Source: CAYGZL01 sp964354345 (lineage in GTDB: Bacteria > Chloroflexota > Anaerolineae > Anaerolineales > UBA4823). Taken from it: a stretch of DNA of 11,285 bases. The stretch spans positions 1 through 11,285 of the forward strand of contig CAYGZL010000066.1 in assembly GCA_964354345.1 (NCBI GenBank), written 5' to 3'. Numbering within the stretch: the stretch's first letter is position 1; each line of letters opens with the position of its first letter. Of this stretch, positions 9,001 through 11,285 are shown piece after piece. Below the pieces are notes generated by a model that worked only from the letters and a program-made list of their open reading frames with translations, had not been told where the DNA came from and ran no database searches. Made by a program: the position numbers and the translations under genes.

Positions 9001-10326
9001 ATCGGAGATTGTATCGCCATCTGTGTCCACCAGGGTTGGGTCGGTGCCGATCAGTGCTTCCTGCTCGTCGGTCAGCCCATCGCCATCGCTGTCCAGGGTT
9101 GAGGCGGCAGTGACGGCTTGCGGGGCGGCCTGCCGGACGGGCAGGGAGATGGACGATGGAGATAGAGTCGATCCGGCAGCAGCTGTTTGGGCAGCCAGGG
9201 CAGTATCCAGCGGTGAGGTGTTGGGGTCGATCCTCGCCGCCGGCGAGCTGCTGAGATCTTGCGCCAGGTCAGTGGCTTGCTGGCGCTGCGCCTGCGCCTG
9301 CGCCTGGGCGAGCTGACCCTGGATAAACGCGGCTGCCTGGACCGACTGCAGGATCGGGCCAGCGACCATTGCCACGATCAGTGTGATGATAATGGCAACA
9401 TAAACCGGCTTGCGACGCAGACCCAGGGACATGGTAAGTCCCAATAGCGCCAGTGAAATGGCAGACAGCCAGGCGTTTCGAAATGACTGGCTGTGTAAGG
9501 TATTATTCAGCTTCTGCAGCGGGCTAAGTCCGGATGATACTGCATCCGGCAGGGGTCCGAAATTTGTGAAAGAGACCTGGACGTCAGCCTGGGTTTGATC
9601 CTGGCTGGTGGGCGGGAATTGCAGGTGCAAGACCTGGCGCACGGGCAGCCCATCCACTCCGATCCAGATTTCGCCCGTACCGCTCAGGCTGGCAAGCTGC
9701 TCCGCCAGGTGCAGCTCCACGCCGACCGGCAGCTTCCCCTGGTCAGCAAGTTGTTGGATCAGCCTGTCTTCCATGTAGTTCGCAAAACCTGGACCGTCGA
9801 TTTCAAAGGCGTAACGGGTTACCCCGTTCACCGCGTCTGTCTCAACCAGGCGGATATTCTTTGCCCCAGACAGGAATGCCATGAAGTCCGATTGCGGGGC
9901 GAAAGAGCCGGAGAAGTCATCGATCTCCTGCCAGGCCTGCTGCCCCTTGCGGGAATACGCCTTATCGCCGTCGATCTTGATCTGCGTGCCCGACTGCGCG
10001 TCCAGCGGGCTGCCGCCCTGAGCATTCAAAGCAAATTCCATTTTTCGCTCCGCCAGGTTCGTCGTGCCTTCCAGCCTGACGGATTGCTGCGTGCTCTTTT
10101 TTCCGACATTGATGGGGATGGATAGGGGGATTTTGACCTGGTCCACCTGGGCAGCGAAGTGGTAAGAGCCGGACTGCTTGACCAGCTCCCAGGCTTGCCG
10201 AACTACCCCCTCAGAGTCAGGAGCGGCAGACGCCGGCGCTATGTGCTTACCTGCTGGAATTATCACCAGGAATAGGAACATCAACGTCACGCCAAATGCG
10301 AGAAAGAAGAAACAGTAACGCTTCAT
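1..10326 (-). CDS. Giant membrane-anchored, multidomain surface protein (LppX-like, TSP3, LamG, Ig-like); C-terminus outside window
   Basis: One frame is open from the ATG at 10324-10326 to position 1: 3,442 codons with no stop and no sign of a frameshift. The start is fixed by AGGAGGAG six bases upstream and by the signal peptide that follows (MKRYCFFFLAFGV..., Ala-rich end near residue 35). Domains seen: LppX/LprAFG-like beta domain about 36-260; transmembrane helices about 285-302 and 308-326 with Arg-Arg-Lys 304-306 between them; calcium-repeat block 412-502; unassigned 510-1050; hydrophobic membrane segment about 1050-1202; unassigned 1225-1430; second calcium-repeat block 1441-1540; LamG 1658-1882; Ig-like modules from about 1905; LamG 2168-2378; Thr/Pro linker 2546-2581; more Ig-like modules to about 2912; DOMON/CBM9-like 2915-3110; DUF11-like about 3173-3275; another Ig-like start about 3323-3442. 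Domain families are assigned by eye. Adhesion or glycan binding is inferred from LamG/Ig/TSP3 content. No catalytic motif was recognised, and a C-terminal effector or sorting domain could lie beyond the window. Confidence 0.95.
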   Translation of the reverse strand, partial: MKRYCFFFLAFGVTLMFLFLVIIPAGKHIAPASAAPDSEGVVRQAWELVKQSGSYHFAAQVDQVKIPLSIPINVGKKSTQQSVRLEGTTNLAERKMEFALNAQGGSPLDAQSGTQIKIDGDKAYSRKGQQAWQEIDDFSGSFAPQSDFMAFLSGAKNIRLVETDAVNGVTRYAFEIDGPGFANYMEDRLIQQLADQGKLPVGVELHLAEQLASLSGTGEIWIGVDGLPVRQVLHLQFPPTSQDQTQADVQVSFTNFGPLPDAVSSGLSPLQKLNNTLHSQSFRNAWLSAISLALLGLTMSLGLRRKPVYVAIIITLIVAMVAGPILQSVQAAAFIQGQLAQAQAQAQRQQATDLAQDLSSSPAARIDPNTSPLDTALAAQTAAAGSTLSPSSISLPVRQAAPQAVTAASTLDSDGDGLTDEQEALIGTDPTLVDTDGDTISDYVEVNGFQNEVGVFFYGDPLNKDTNQDGIGDNREWGLDTDGDSLPDMWSNDNDSDGVPDKIDLSPFQKGAKSYDGDHPFSIEFNDLTPNTPTYVEIQVQPVNIDHLRYAFAVRDWPNGDLSGQIMDADGKTFKDVNPESDSPQDAYGDVKLIPMLEIQIDGSPNNLPDETTLQSYGISVRNINSDGSQKAAYVPLQVVKDSADNQLAFYGKMFYMPASPWGNPHLVRLVWVVQALVDTCTEDGLEDGVCKEFETYNDLQVIQTYYDAFTLTGLNVREDHGNNWAVVYKDPAAISETPKTTRINQIDPLNDLVFGLDRSFLAGRVDENGLRDFPVTEIKRRFDHTQNASIPVSPDRFGINDNILLVNEYQYAHIDLAYTNISITETKKILSVYTPYWSVSQPITPTLLFAHEEVFRPLNLDSMGIYSNISVSPDGNQYSISLPSNVPSGSSLAPIELLTATALNWAPYVYQDGEWKGAPLDDYLAGLAALYPAETIDPDPATGEGGLMFLEAYYANIYQGFYNVVEEGEDVTSLIIEETDETIATYMEDWEMVYEPFKIGLETFFEASIPYRVIDFIGRLKFLFSDIYFQVTGKGVAPAFPEMHEFEKISGVGLLAETVAAILWLITHIPPIHEKLDESVWGKLFIVAISASFVVIAGFKIVNACSHFGHSHAGVNAAKSTEFGVVGLIIVTIILILVSLAIFIYVLASNKELNGVQVGLLAANFIANIIVIIIFAIISAIPVVGPLIVALYNLVNTFLSEFFGINITEGLLAAITQIIFKADPMVSLTPTVGETNFGFLNDHGVSVGNSVNIVFPMDVLARQEDPQTAGETSWAYTDTETDLYGSRVTLDIDGNESAVTSDSQWVNRELDHRYRGEDASGSHVDWAMYRAHANLTGTLDTIEFTESGINRSFSYDSEFHFKIHYYRCVLLIFCKDKTTRSSIEDEDPNLIFDVLPADIDTFFDWNWDTDNPLPPPYDYDNDTLPAITYNGNDPDDTRWDNDGDQSSDSWELVMAAKPAEEGGFGFNPTKADTDGDGLNDREEALLGTDPTLADTDGDGRSDYAEVNGYLFSYAPGKNILVHTSPLAVDTDGDGMDDKVEYDLYQMDPVKYPYNPTVWNAMPFSLAVEAGVSGYIYPGASFPLTITLQNSTDTPIKGDVTTVLPAQVTPVDPTTQAFEVLGQNTTTLTNRINVALKIPSSIPLKISSSACGTLETPLVRLPFEEPVGSTTFANQETLGRYDATCVGQLSCPTAGVTGRVGKAVRFSNSNQRLALNQSAGDLEFSGSQPFTLSVWVNPDKPTRTDPYYILGKTDNQADLTHGYNLYLYPNGAGGYYIGFNNELKEYHFLKTVNPLTWSNIVASTDGTNLRVYLNGTEVPGTDTGNLYYLGSSTSPVTLGGIQPQGSSSYYRTYLGALDELYIYDRTLSDTEISNLANLPQGLDQNPQSTATCQFNVSQEITVMVDTDSPEVSITSPSDGSWLDGLGYLVAGGEARDLTSFVKTVQVSVDGGAFVTADGKESWTYLWDLRSLAAGTHTLDVRAIDAVGSVGPATRSTIHIDRTAPWVNYSSTWPNIVRFRDMQTWYFPMSGSVGDAGSGVASVEASFDGGPDLPYGGWQAATVNPASQSWSLDYKFPLNLVDLQPSPNPSGFYTLTLRSTDKIGNVSTQVYPQVEIDNTPPLVSLTSLSPGAVITAPMTLSGIITDTSTVSGLSVALVPVEQVDVTQDAALVMHLNDPPDSDKLSFMDASGFNQTAYSDPGHAPDAVHQPGKVDEAVTFSGTYSYIKLREPLKTSFTNAITTALWFKTIKAVPTDNTTLLTLDHAARLYWKTSGGLTFSVTDSSGKTFEANSNQTLVDGQWHHVLGVWDGVNFSIYIDGALAGSSKIYGMMGLLDTSASLLTVGNSTAGVNGFGGAIDEVMLFPRGFTAQEAANLYKLGNIAWNSATVSDTNSSVSAWSYTLPSGLEGLYEIELRGIDDGGNRDDDPQSWTAWQGEIDMLAPRLSLSKVNQGLTTQVTCTSTDFNLSKTGYQCPCTILDGDTTTYDQVDNWYREVIADNTRLYRILSTCSVDTGSTLQMKACDIYGACSTATTTASLGLAEPEGLTASEVPATPDILDTPEVTPTPEIITATEVTTTPEEPSEPQVSLLPISAVVDPVDHSVLTSLDPITLTLRAEAYYGLREITLTLDGALLTTFNFPDPSVTGIITTTTWIPAFDRTDGPHVFQSTASDWAGQVQTELYPTTLFLDIMPPTVDISPTVITSTLQTSNGSVMLGGPVGDLAGVSSVQVALQDITGQIRRAAGPLGAQGIDWNPASVIGDHWSYPWRPDAGFDGQVYGVAVQASDLGANITLAVRPVIVDILPPSPVTITLAYVNSLGILTPVSAEQTITDVLNPTLLLAWTPATDGSGVRSYRVGLSQQDPPDLASLTPVSPNAPLQFSQATGEAQAYTAWVVSEDTYGNLSWNRFGTIYVDTPLTPDLIAMPPISDDSGEIYHGWMDSGESQIGLNRIISENVPPGFSLNGDQRFYLSWDAAALRMAWLGASWDSEGDLFIYLKTGSGLGSDQAYNPYPATSSDTLTLPFTADTLVWVTSATSAQLLRWNGAAWYDALPGGLGLDTFRFTAHSPKSVTDLYLPFALLGITDPANTPLDLIAFGSQEQALRLWTVFPIINPHNSPILSRLLDLLPDQHNLVMKHAFHWPTLALNLSPNKSRFGNDVDVRSLLISDPLGVISDTRKSGLYLSKLFHFTPTTRLIGDDQVITYTLRYLNIGGASLPDDHLTLVITSTLTLKLPGGQLITQPDGTQAYRQEIDLGPVQPGTYNSVQFTGVVDVRLLQVQYEFCLLDHPGDPGACQSLYDQLHDVSLEAVLTLTSAPDVDLNRFTVKHPVVVDPPVDVAILSLQDQAQVGLLAASQADRSTIPAAVLEQALASPPIYVHSGKNTLQGSAKDPSGISSVTVQVLDPYGDTTDTSCDVTAPMSGGWSCAITLAGTQNDLRYYARAQAT
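997..1584 (-). other. Region encoding a possible DOMON/CBM9-like domain (about residues 2915-3110)
   Basis: Residues 2964-3000 (from QRFYLSWDAAALRMAWLGAS, then a Trp-Asp segment and DLFIYLKTG) show the alternation of 'observed strand, W-D, D-x-F-I-Y-L' that I associate with DOMON/CBM9-type beta-sandwiches. LPFALLGI (3073-3080) near the end also fits that type. These families bind sugars or haem. The assignment is tentative because no ligand residue can be checked by eye. Confidence 0.4.
2584..2691 (-). repeat. Three tandem 36-base repeats encoding a Thr/Pro/Glu linker
   Basis: The protein reads ASEVPATPDILD, TPEVTPTPEIIT and ATEVTTTPEEPS (2546-2581), a degenerate 12-residue repeat with EV at positions 3-4 and TP at 7-8. 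At DNA level 2594-2622 and 2666-2694 match at 25 of 29 bases, two periods apart. This looks like an extended flexible linker between Ig-like modules and is a possible O-glycosylation site. Confidence 0.75.
3193..3825 (-). other. Region encoding LamG/jellyroll domain 2 (residues 2168-2378)
   Basis: LamG landmarks: ALVMHLND (2169-2176), GKVDEAVTFSG (2210-2220), ITTALWFK (2239-2246), DGQWHHVLGVWDG (2297-2309), IYIDGALAG (2314-2322) and GGAIDEVMLFPRGFTAQE (2353-2370). It interrupts an Ig-like module (see findings). Confidence 0.85.
4681..5355 (-). other. Region encoding LamG/jellyroll domain 1 (residues 1658-1882)
   Basis: Typical concanavalin-A-like LamG features appear in order: LVRLPFEE start (1658-1665), GKAVRFS (1702-1708), FTLSVWVNP (1730-1738), LRVYLNGTEVPG (1809-1820) and the hallmark end GALDELYIYDRTLSDTEI (1855-1872). 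Such domains usually bind glycans or mediate protein contacts. Confidence 0.85.
5707..6006 (-). repeat. Region encoding thrombospondin-type-3-like calcium repeats, block 2 (residues 1441-1540)
   Basis: Motifs DNDGDQSSD (1441-1449), DTDGDGLND (1473-1481), DTDGDGRSD (1495-1503) and DTDGDGMDD (1530-1538) match block 1. Residues 1473-1510 align without gaps to 412-449 with 28 of 38 identical, so the two blocks look like an internal duplication rather than independent low-complexity sequence. Confidence 0.85.
6721..7179 (-). other. Region encoding an internal polytopic membrane segment (about residues 1050-1202)
   Basis: Four clear hydrophobic helices are predicted by eye at about 1052-1069, 1084-1102, 1125-1149 and 1158-1182. 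A fifth, weaker stretch at 1183-1200 starts with PVVGP and may be re-entrant or amphipathic. An even number of crossings keeps both flanks outside, as the calcium-repeat blocks on either side require. The loop between helices two and three carries CSHFGHSHAG (1106-1115), a cluster of one Cys and three His. Confidence 0.75.
8821..9093 (-). repeat. Region encoding thrombospondin-type-3-like calcium repeats, block 1 (residues 412-502)
   Basis: Five Asp-rich motifs of the form D-x-D-G-D-G-x-x-D are visible: DSDGDGLTD (412-420), DTDGDTISD (434-442), DTNQDGIGD (465-473), DTDGDSLPD (480-488) and DNDSDGVPD (493-501). In TSP3-type repeats such Asp side chains bind calcium and stiffen the stalk. This implies an extracellular location. 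Confidence 0.85.
9283..9306 (-). repeat. Short tandem hexamer repeat coding Gln-Ala
   Basis: Three perfect copies of CGCCTG (9289-9306), preceded by the variant GCGCTG, encode alternating Gln-Ala in a stretch LAQAQAQAQRQQ (339-350). It lies just after the second transmembrane helix and probably continues it as a polar helix. Such a tract could vary in length between strains. Confidence 0.7.
9349..9474 (-). other. Region encoding two transmembrane helices (residues 285-326)
   Basis: Hydrophobic stretches 285-302 and 308-326 are separated by LRRKP. The positive-inside rule puts Arg304, Arg305 and Lys306 in the cytoplasm. That places both the N-terminal domain and the rest of the protein outside, which agrees with the signal peptide and the calcium repeats. 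Confidence 0.75.
9546..10221 (-). other. Region encoding the LppX/LprAFG-like N-terminal domain (residues 36-261)
   Basis: After the signal peptide the protein has a short helix (AWELVKQSGSYHF, 45-57), then strands alternating with turns. These include IKIDGDKAYSRKGQQAWQEI at 116-135 and GEIWIGVDGLPVRQVLHLQF at 217-236. The order 'helix, SGSYHF, GDKAY, then IW-x-x-x-x-GLPVR' matches what I know of LppX/LprAFG-type lipid-binding lipoproteins and related periplasmic beta domains. There is no lipobox cysteine; anchoring is by the helices that follow. Confidence 0.5.
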
Positions 10327-10332
10327 TGGTAA

Positions 10333-10340
10333 CTCCTCCT
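10333..10340 (-). promoter_or_regulatory. Ribosome binding site of the giant gene
   Basis: On the minus strand the bases read AGGAGGAG, then TTACCA, then the ATG at 10326. This is a near-perfect Shine-Dalgarno at a six-base spacing and decides the start of the giant protein. Confidence 0.85.
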
Positions 10341-10378
10341 CTGACTCAATTGTCAATTTTAAGCTTCAGCTAACTATG

Positions 10379-10384
10379 TATAAT
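10379..10384 (+). promoter_or_regulatory. Possible -10 box reading rightward, upstream of the inverted-repeat element
   Basis: A perfect TATAAT sits about 38 bases before the inverted-repeat element. A transcript from here would carry the whole structured element and then reach the exported-protein gene with a leader near 390 bases. No good -35 hexamer is at the usual distance: TTGTCA occurs, but about 23 bases away. Weak call. Confidence 0.25.
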
Positions 10385-10421
10385 TTCGGATCCACTTCTT
10401 GATGGTCAGAAGATAGATCAA

Positions 10422-10528
10422 TTAACGTGAGTTCGGGCTTGCGGGAAGATTGGCTTTGTTGGGATTGTAATGGGTGGCTGCGACGCCTATTACGATCTCA
10501 TAACCCCCTTATCCCGAACTCAGGTTAA
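10422..10528 (+). repeat. 107-base inverted-repeat element with nested hairpin (candidate structured RNA or MITE-like element)
   Basis: Outer arms TTAACGTGAGTTCGGG (10422-10437) and CCCGAACTCAGGTTAA (10513-10528) are reverse complements with one mismatch in 16. Inside lies a second hairpin: 10460-10476 pairs with 10484-10500 over 17 positions, leaving a seven-base loop. Thirteen of these pairs are Watson-Crick. The other four are G-U, but only if the plus strand is transcribed; in a minus-strand RNA they would be A-C mismatches. Both outer ends carry TTAA. A structured leader or small RNA read rightward, or a short terminal-inverted-repeat element, both fit. There is no poly-T tract next to the stems, so a classical intrinsic terminator is unlikely. 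Confidence 0.6.
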
Positions 10529-10543
10529 ATTCAGATTAATTAT

Positions 10544-10549
10544 ATTATA
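10544..10549 (-). promoter_or_regulatory. Possible -10 box for the giant gene
   Basis: The minus strand reads CATGTATAATATAATT here. A transcript toward the giant gene would have a leader slightly over 200 bases and would include the inverted-repeat element. The six bases at -35 spacing (TATCAC) match the consensus poorly. Confidence 0.2.
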
Positions 10550-10664
10550 CATGAACAGGAAGGGTGGTGATAATCGAATTCAAACCTCCCCCGTTTTGCC
10601 GCCCCAACTACTGGGTAGGTGGTAAAAATCCTGGAAATTGTGTGTGCATGAAATAAATCGGGAG

Positions 10665-10670
10665 TATAAT
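10665..10670 (+). promoter_or_regulatory. Possible -10 box for the exported-protein gene
   Basis: A perfect TATAAT about 110 bases before ATG 10780, overlapping a small palindrome at 10666-10678. There is no convincing -35 at 16-18 bases. AT-rich DNA makes chance matches common. Confidence 0.25.
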
Positions 10671-10765
10671 TTAATTATCCAGAGATGAGTTTATTATATC
10701 TGGCCGTTCTTTGTTTTCACTGCTGCCTCTTGCCAGCCCCATAAAAATTAGAATAAAGTATGAAT

Positions 10766-10772
10766 AAGGAGG
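10766..10772 (+). promoter_or_regulatory. Ribosome binding site of the divergent exported-protein gene
   Basis: AAGGAGG is followed by seven bases (TGTTCGC) and the ATG at 10780. It supports this start and the strand of the partial gene. Confidence 0.85.
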
Positions 10773-10779
10773 TGTTCGC

Positions 10780-11285
10780 ATGCAGACCCATTTGAAGATC
10801 AAGGTCTGTCTTATATTCCTTTTTTCGTTTTTCCTGACCGGGGGATGGGTTTGGACGTCAGGCGAAAGCTCGATGCCTTTGAACAAGGTCCCTGGTTCAG
10901 TAGAAAGCAACGCGCGTCAGCTCATGAATAACCTCAAAAAACAAGGCTTTCAGGTTGAACGCGGTTATTTCAAGCTTTACACAAACGAAGATTGCCCAAC
11001 TTCGTTCGAAGAAATAGGAACATGTTGGGGCAACAATCCTGCTGCTCCATATGTGCAATTTGCCATCCCCCCCTGGCCGGAGGAGTACATCGATCCTGCC
11101 ACGGACACCGCCTTTGGGCGCAATCTCGATGGGTATCACAATACCTACCGGCTTGATCCGCGTGAGGCGATTGTCATCCTTGGCGTTCTGCCTCCACCAG
11201 CGCATTATTTTGGTTTGCAGACTTACCATTTCACGCGCCAGGGCGATTTCGATACGAGTAGCGAGACCTATAAGTTTATGGAAGA
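10780..11285 (+). CDS. Exported protein of unknown function, partial (N-terminal 168 residues)
   Basis: The frame opens at ATG 10780, seven bases after a strong AAGGAGG, and stays open to the window edge (168 codons plus two bases), so the C-terminus is missing. Residues 1-27 look like a signal peptide: Lys6 and Lys8, a hydrophobic core VCLIFLFSFFL, then a small-residue region. No lipobox cysteine follows. The mature part has Cys72 and Cys82, an Asn-Asn-Pro-Ala-Ala-Pro-Tyr motif at 85-91, a Pro-Pro-Trp-Pro at 97-100, and a strongly patterned stretch DPREAIVILGVLPPPAHYFG (126-145). That patterning suggests a real conserved fold, but I cannot name the family or assign an activity. It is transcribed away from the giant gene, so the two share the upstream region rather than an operon. 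Minus-strand frames over this interval lack comparable signals. Confidence 0.88.
   Translation, partial: MQTHLKIKVCLIFLFSFFLTGGWVWTSGESSMPLNKVPGSVESNARQLMNNLKKQGFQVERGYFKLYTNEDCPTSFEEIGTCWGNNPAAPYVQFAIPPWPEEYIDPATDTAFGRNLDGYHNTYRLDPREAIVILGVLPPPAHYFGLQTYHFTRQGDFDTSSETYKFME

Larger units (their letters stand above)
10327..10779. other. Divergent intergenic region
   Basis: About 450 bases separate the two divergent start codons. The region is visibly AT-richer than the giant gene. It holds both ribosome binding sites, the inverted-repeat element at 10422-10528 and several TATAAT-like boxes. I see no credible protein gene, tRNA or rRNA in it. A weaker dyad, CCAGAGAT at 10679-10686 against ATATCTGG at 10696-10703 (one mismatch), and a small palindrome ATAAT-TTA-ATTAT at 10666-10678 could be operator sites, but nothing proves this. 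Confidence 0.7.

Noticed and set aside
8815..9100. CRISPR array or DNA satellite suggested by repeated 'cgccatc' and 'gtc' blocks
   Set aside because: The repetition comes from Asp-Gly-Asp codons of calcium-binding repeats. There are no constant-length spacers.
1..10326. Several adjacent minus-strand genes or a frameshifted pseudogene
   Set aside because: All domain signatures lie in one continuous frame with no in-frame stop, and no internal start carries a convincing ribosome binding site that would argue for separate genes.
10422..10528. Intrinsic transcription terminator
   Set aside because: The stems are long and interrupted, and no T-run follows on either strand. The element also lies between divergent starts, where no terminator is needed.
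10671..11229. Two minus-strand open frames of 79 and 110 codons near the right edge
   Set aside because: They overlap the plus-strand exported-protein gene, which has a strong ribosome binding site and signal peptide. The minus frames have neither.

Overview
The window is dominated by one giant gene on the minus strand. Reading in the single frame set by the ATG at 10326, I find no stop codon down to position 1. At least 3,442 residues are therefore encoded here, and the C-terminus lies beyond the window. A second gene starts at 10780 on the plus strand, divergent from the giant gene, and runs off the right edge. The two are separated by about 450 bases of AT-richer DNA with an unusual structured inverted-repeat element at 10422-10528. 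Plus-strand reading frames over 1-10326 are antisense shadows of the giant gene.

The giant protein looks secreted and membrane-anchored. In order it has: a signal peptide; an N-terminal beta-rich domain resembling the LppX/LprAFG lipoprotein fold (about residues 36-260); two transmembrane helices (about 285-326); a Gln/Ala-rich stretch; a first block of thrombospondin-type-3-like calcium repeats (412-502); about 540 residues I cannot assign; a hydrophobic polytopic segment (about 1050-1202); about 200 more unassigned residues; a second calcium-repeat block that near-duplicates the first (1441-1540); a first LamG/jellyroll domain (1658-1882); a chain of Ig-like modules with a second LamG domain apparently nested inside one of them (2168-2378); a 12-residue Thr/Pro/Glu tandem repeat linker; more Ig-like modules; a possible carbohydrate-binding DOMON/CBM9-like domain (about 2915-3110); a DUF11-like segment; and the start of another Ig-like module at the window edge.

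The organism is most likely a member of the Chloroflexota, perhaps Anaerolineae. This is inferred from moderately high GC, TPTPE-type linkers, LamG/Ig/TSP3 giants and an LppX-like N-terminus, not from a marker gene. The likely role of the large protein is a giant cell-surface protein for adhesion, glycan binding or cell-cell contact. No enzymatic or toxin domain is visible in the part shown. The divergent small gene encodes a second exported protein of unknown function. Both genes have strong Shine-Dalgarno sequences, and the shared intergenic region may control both.
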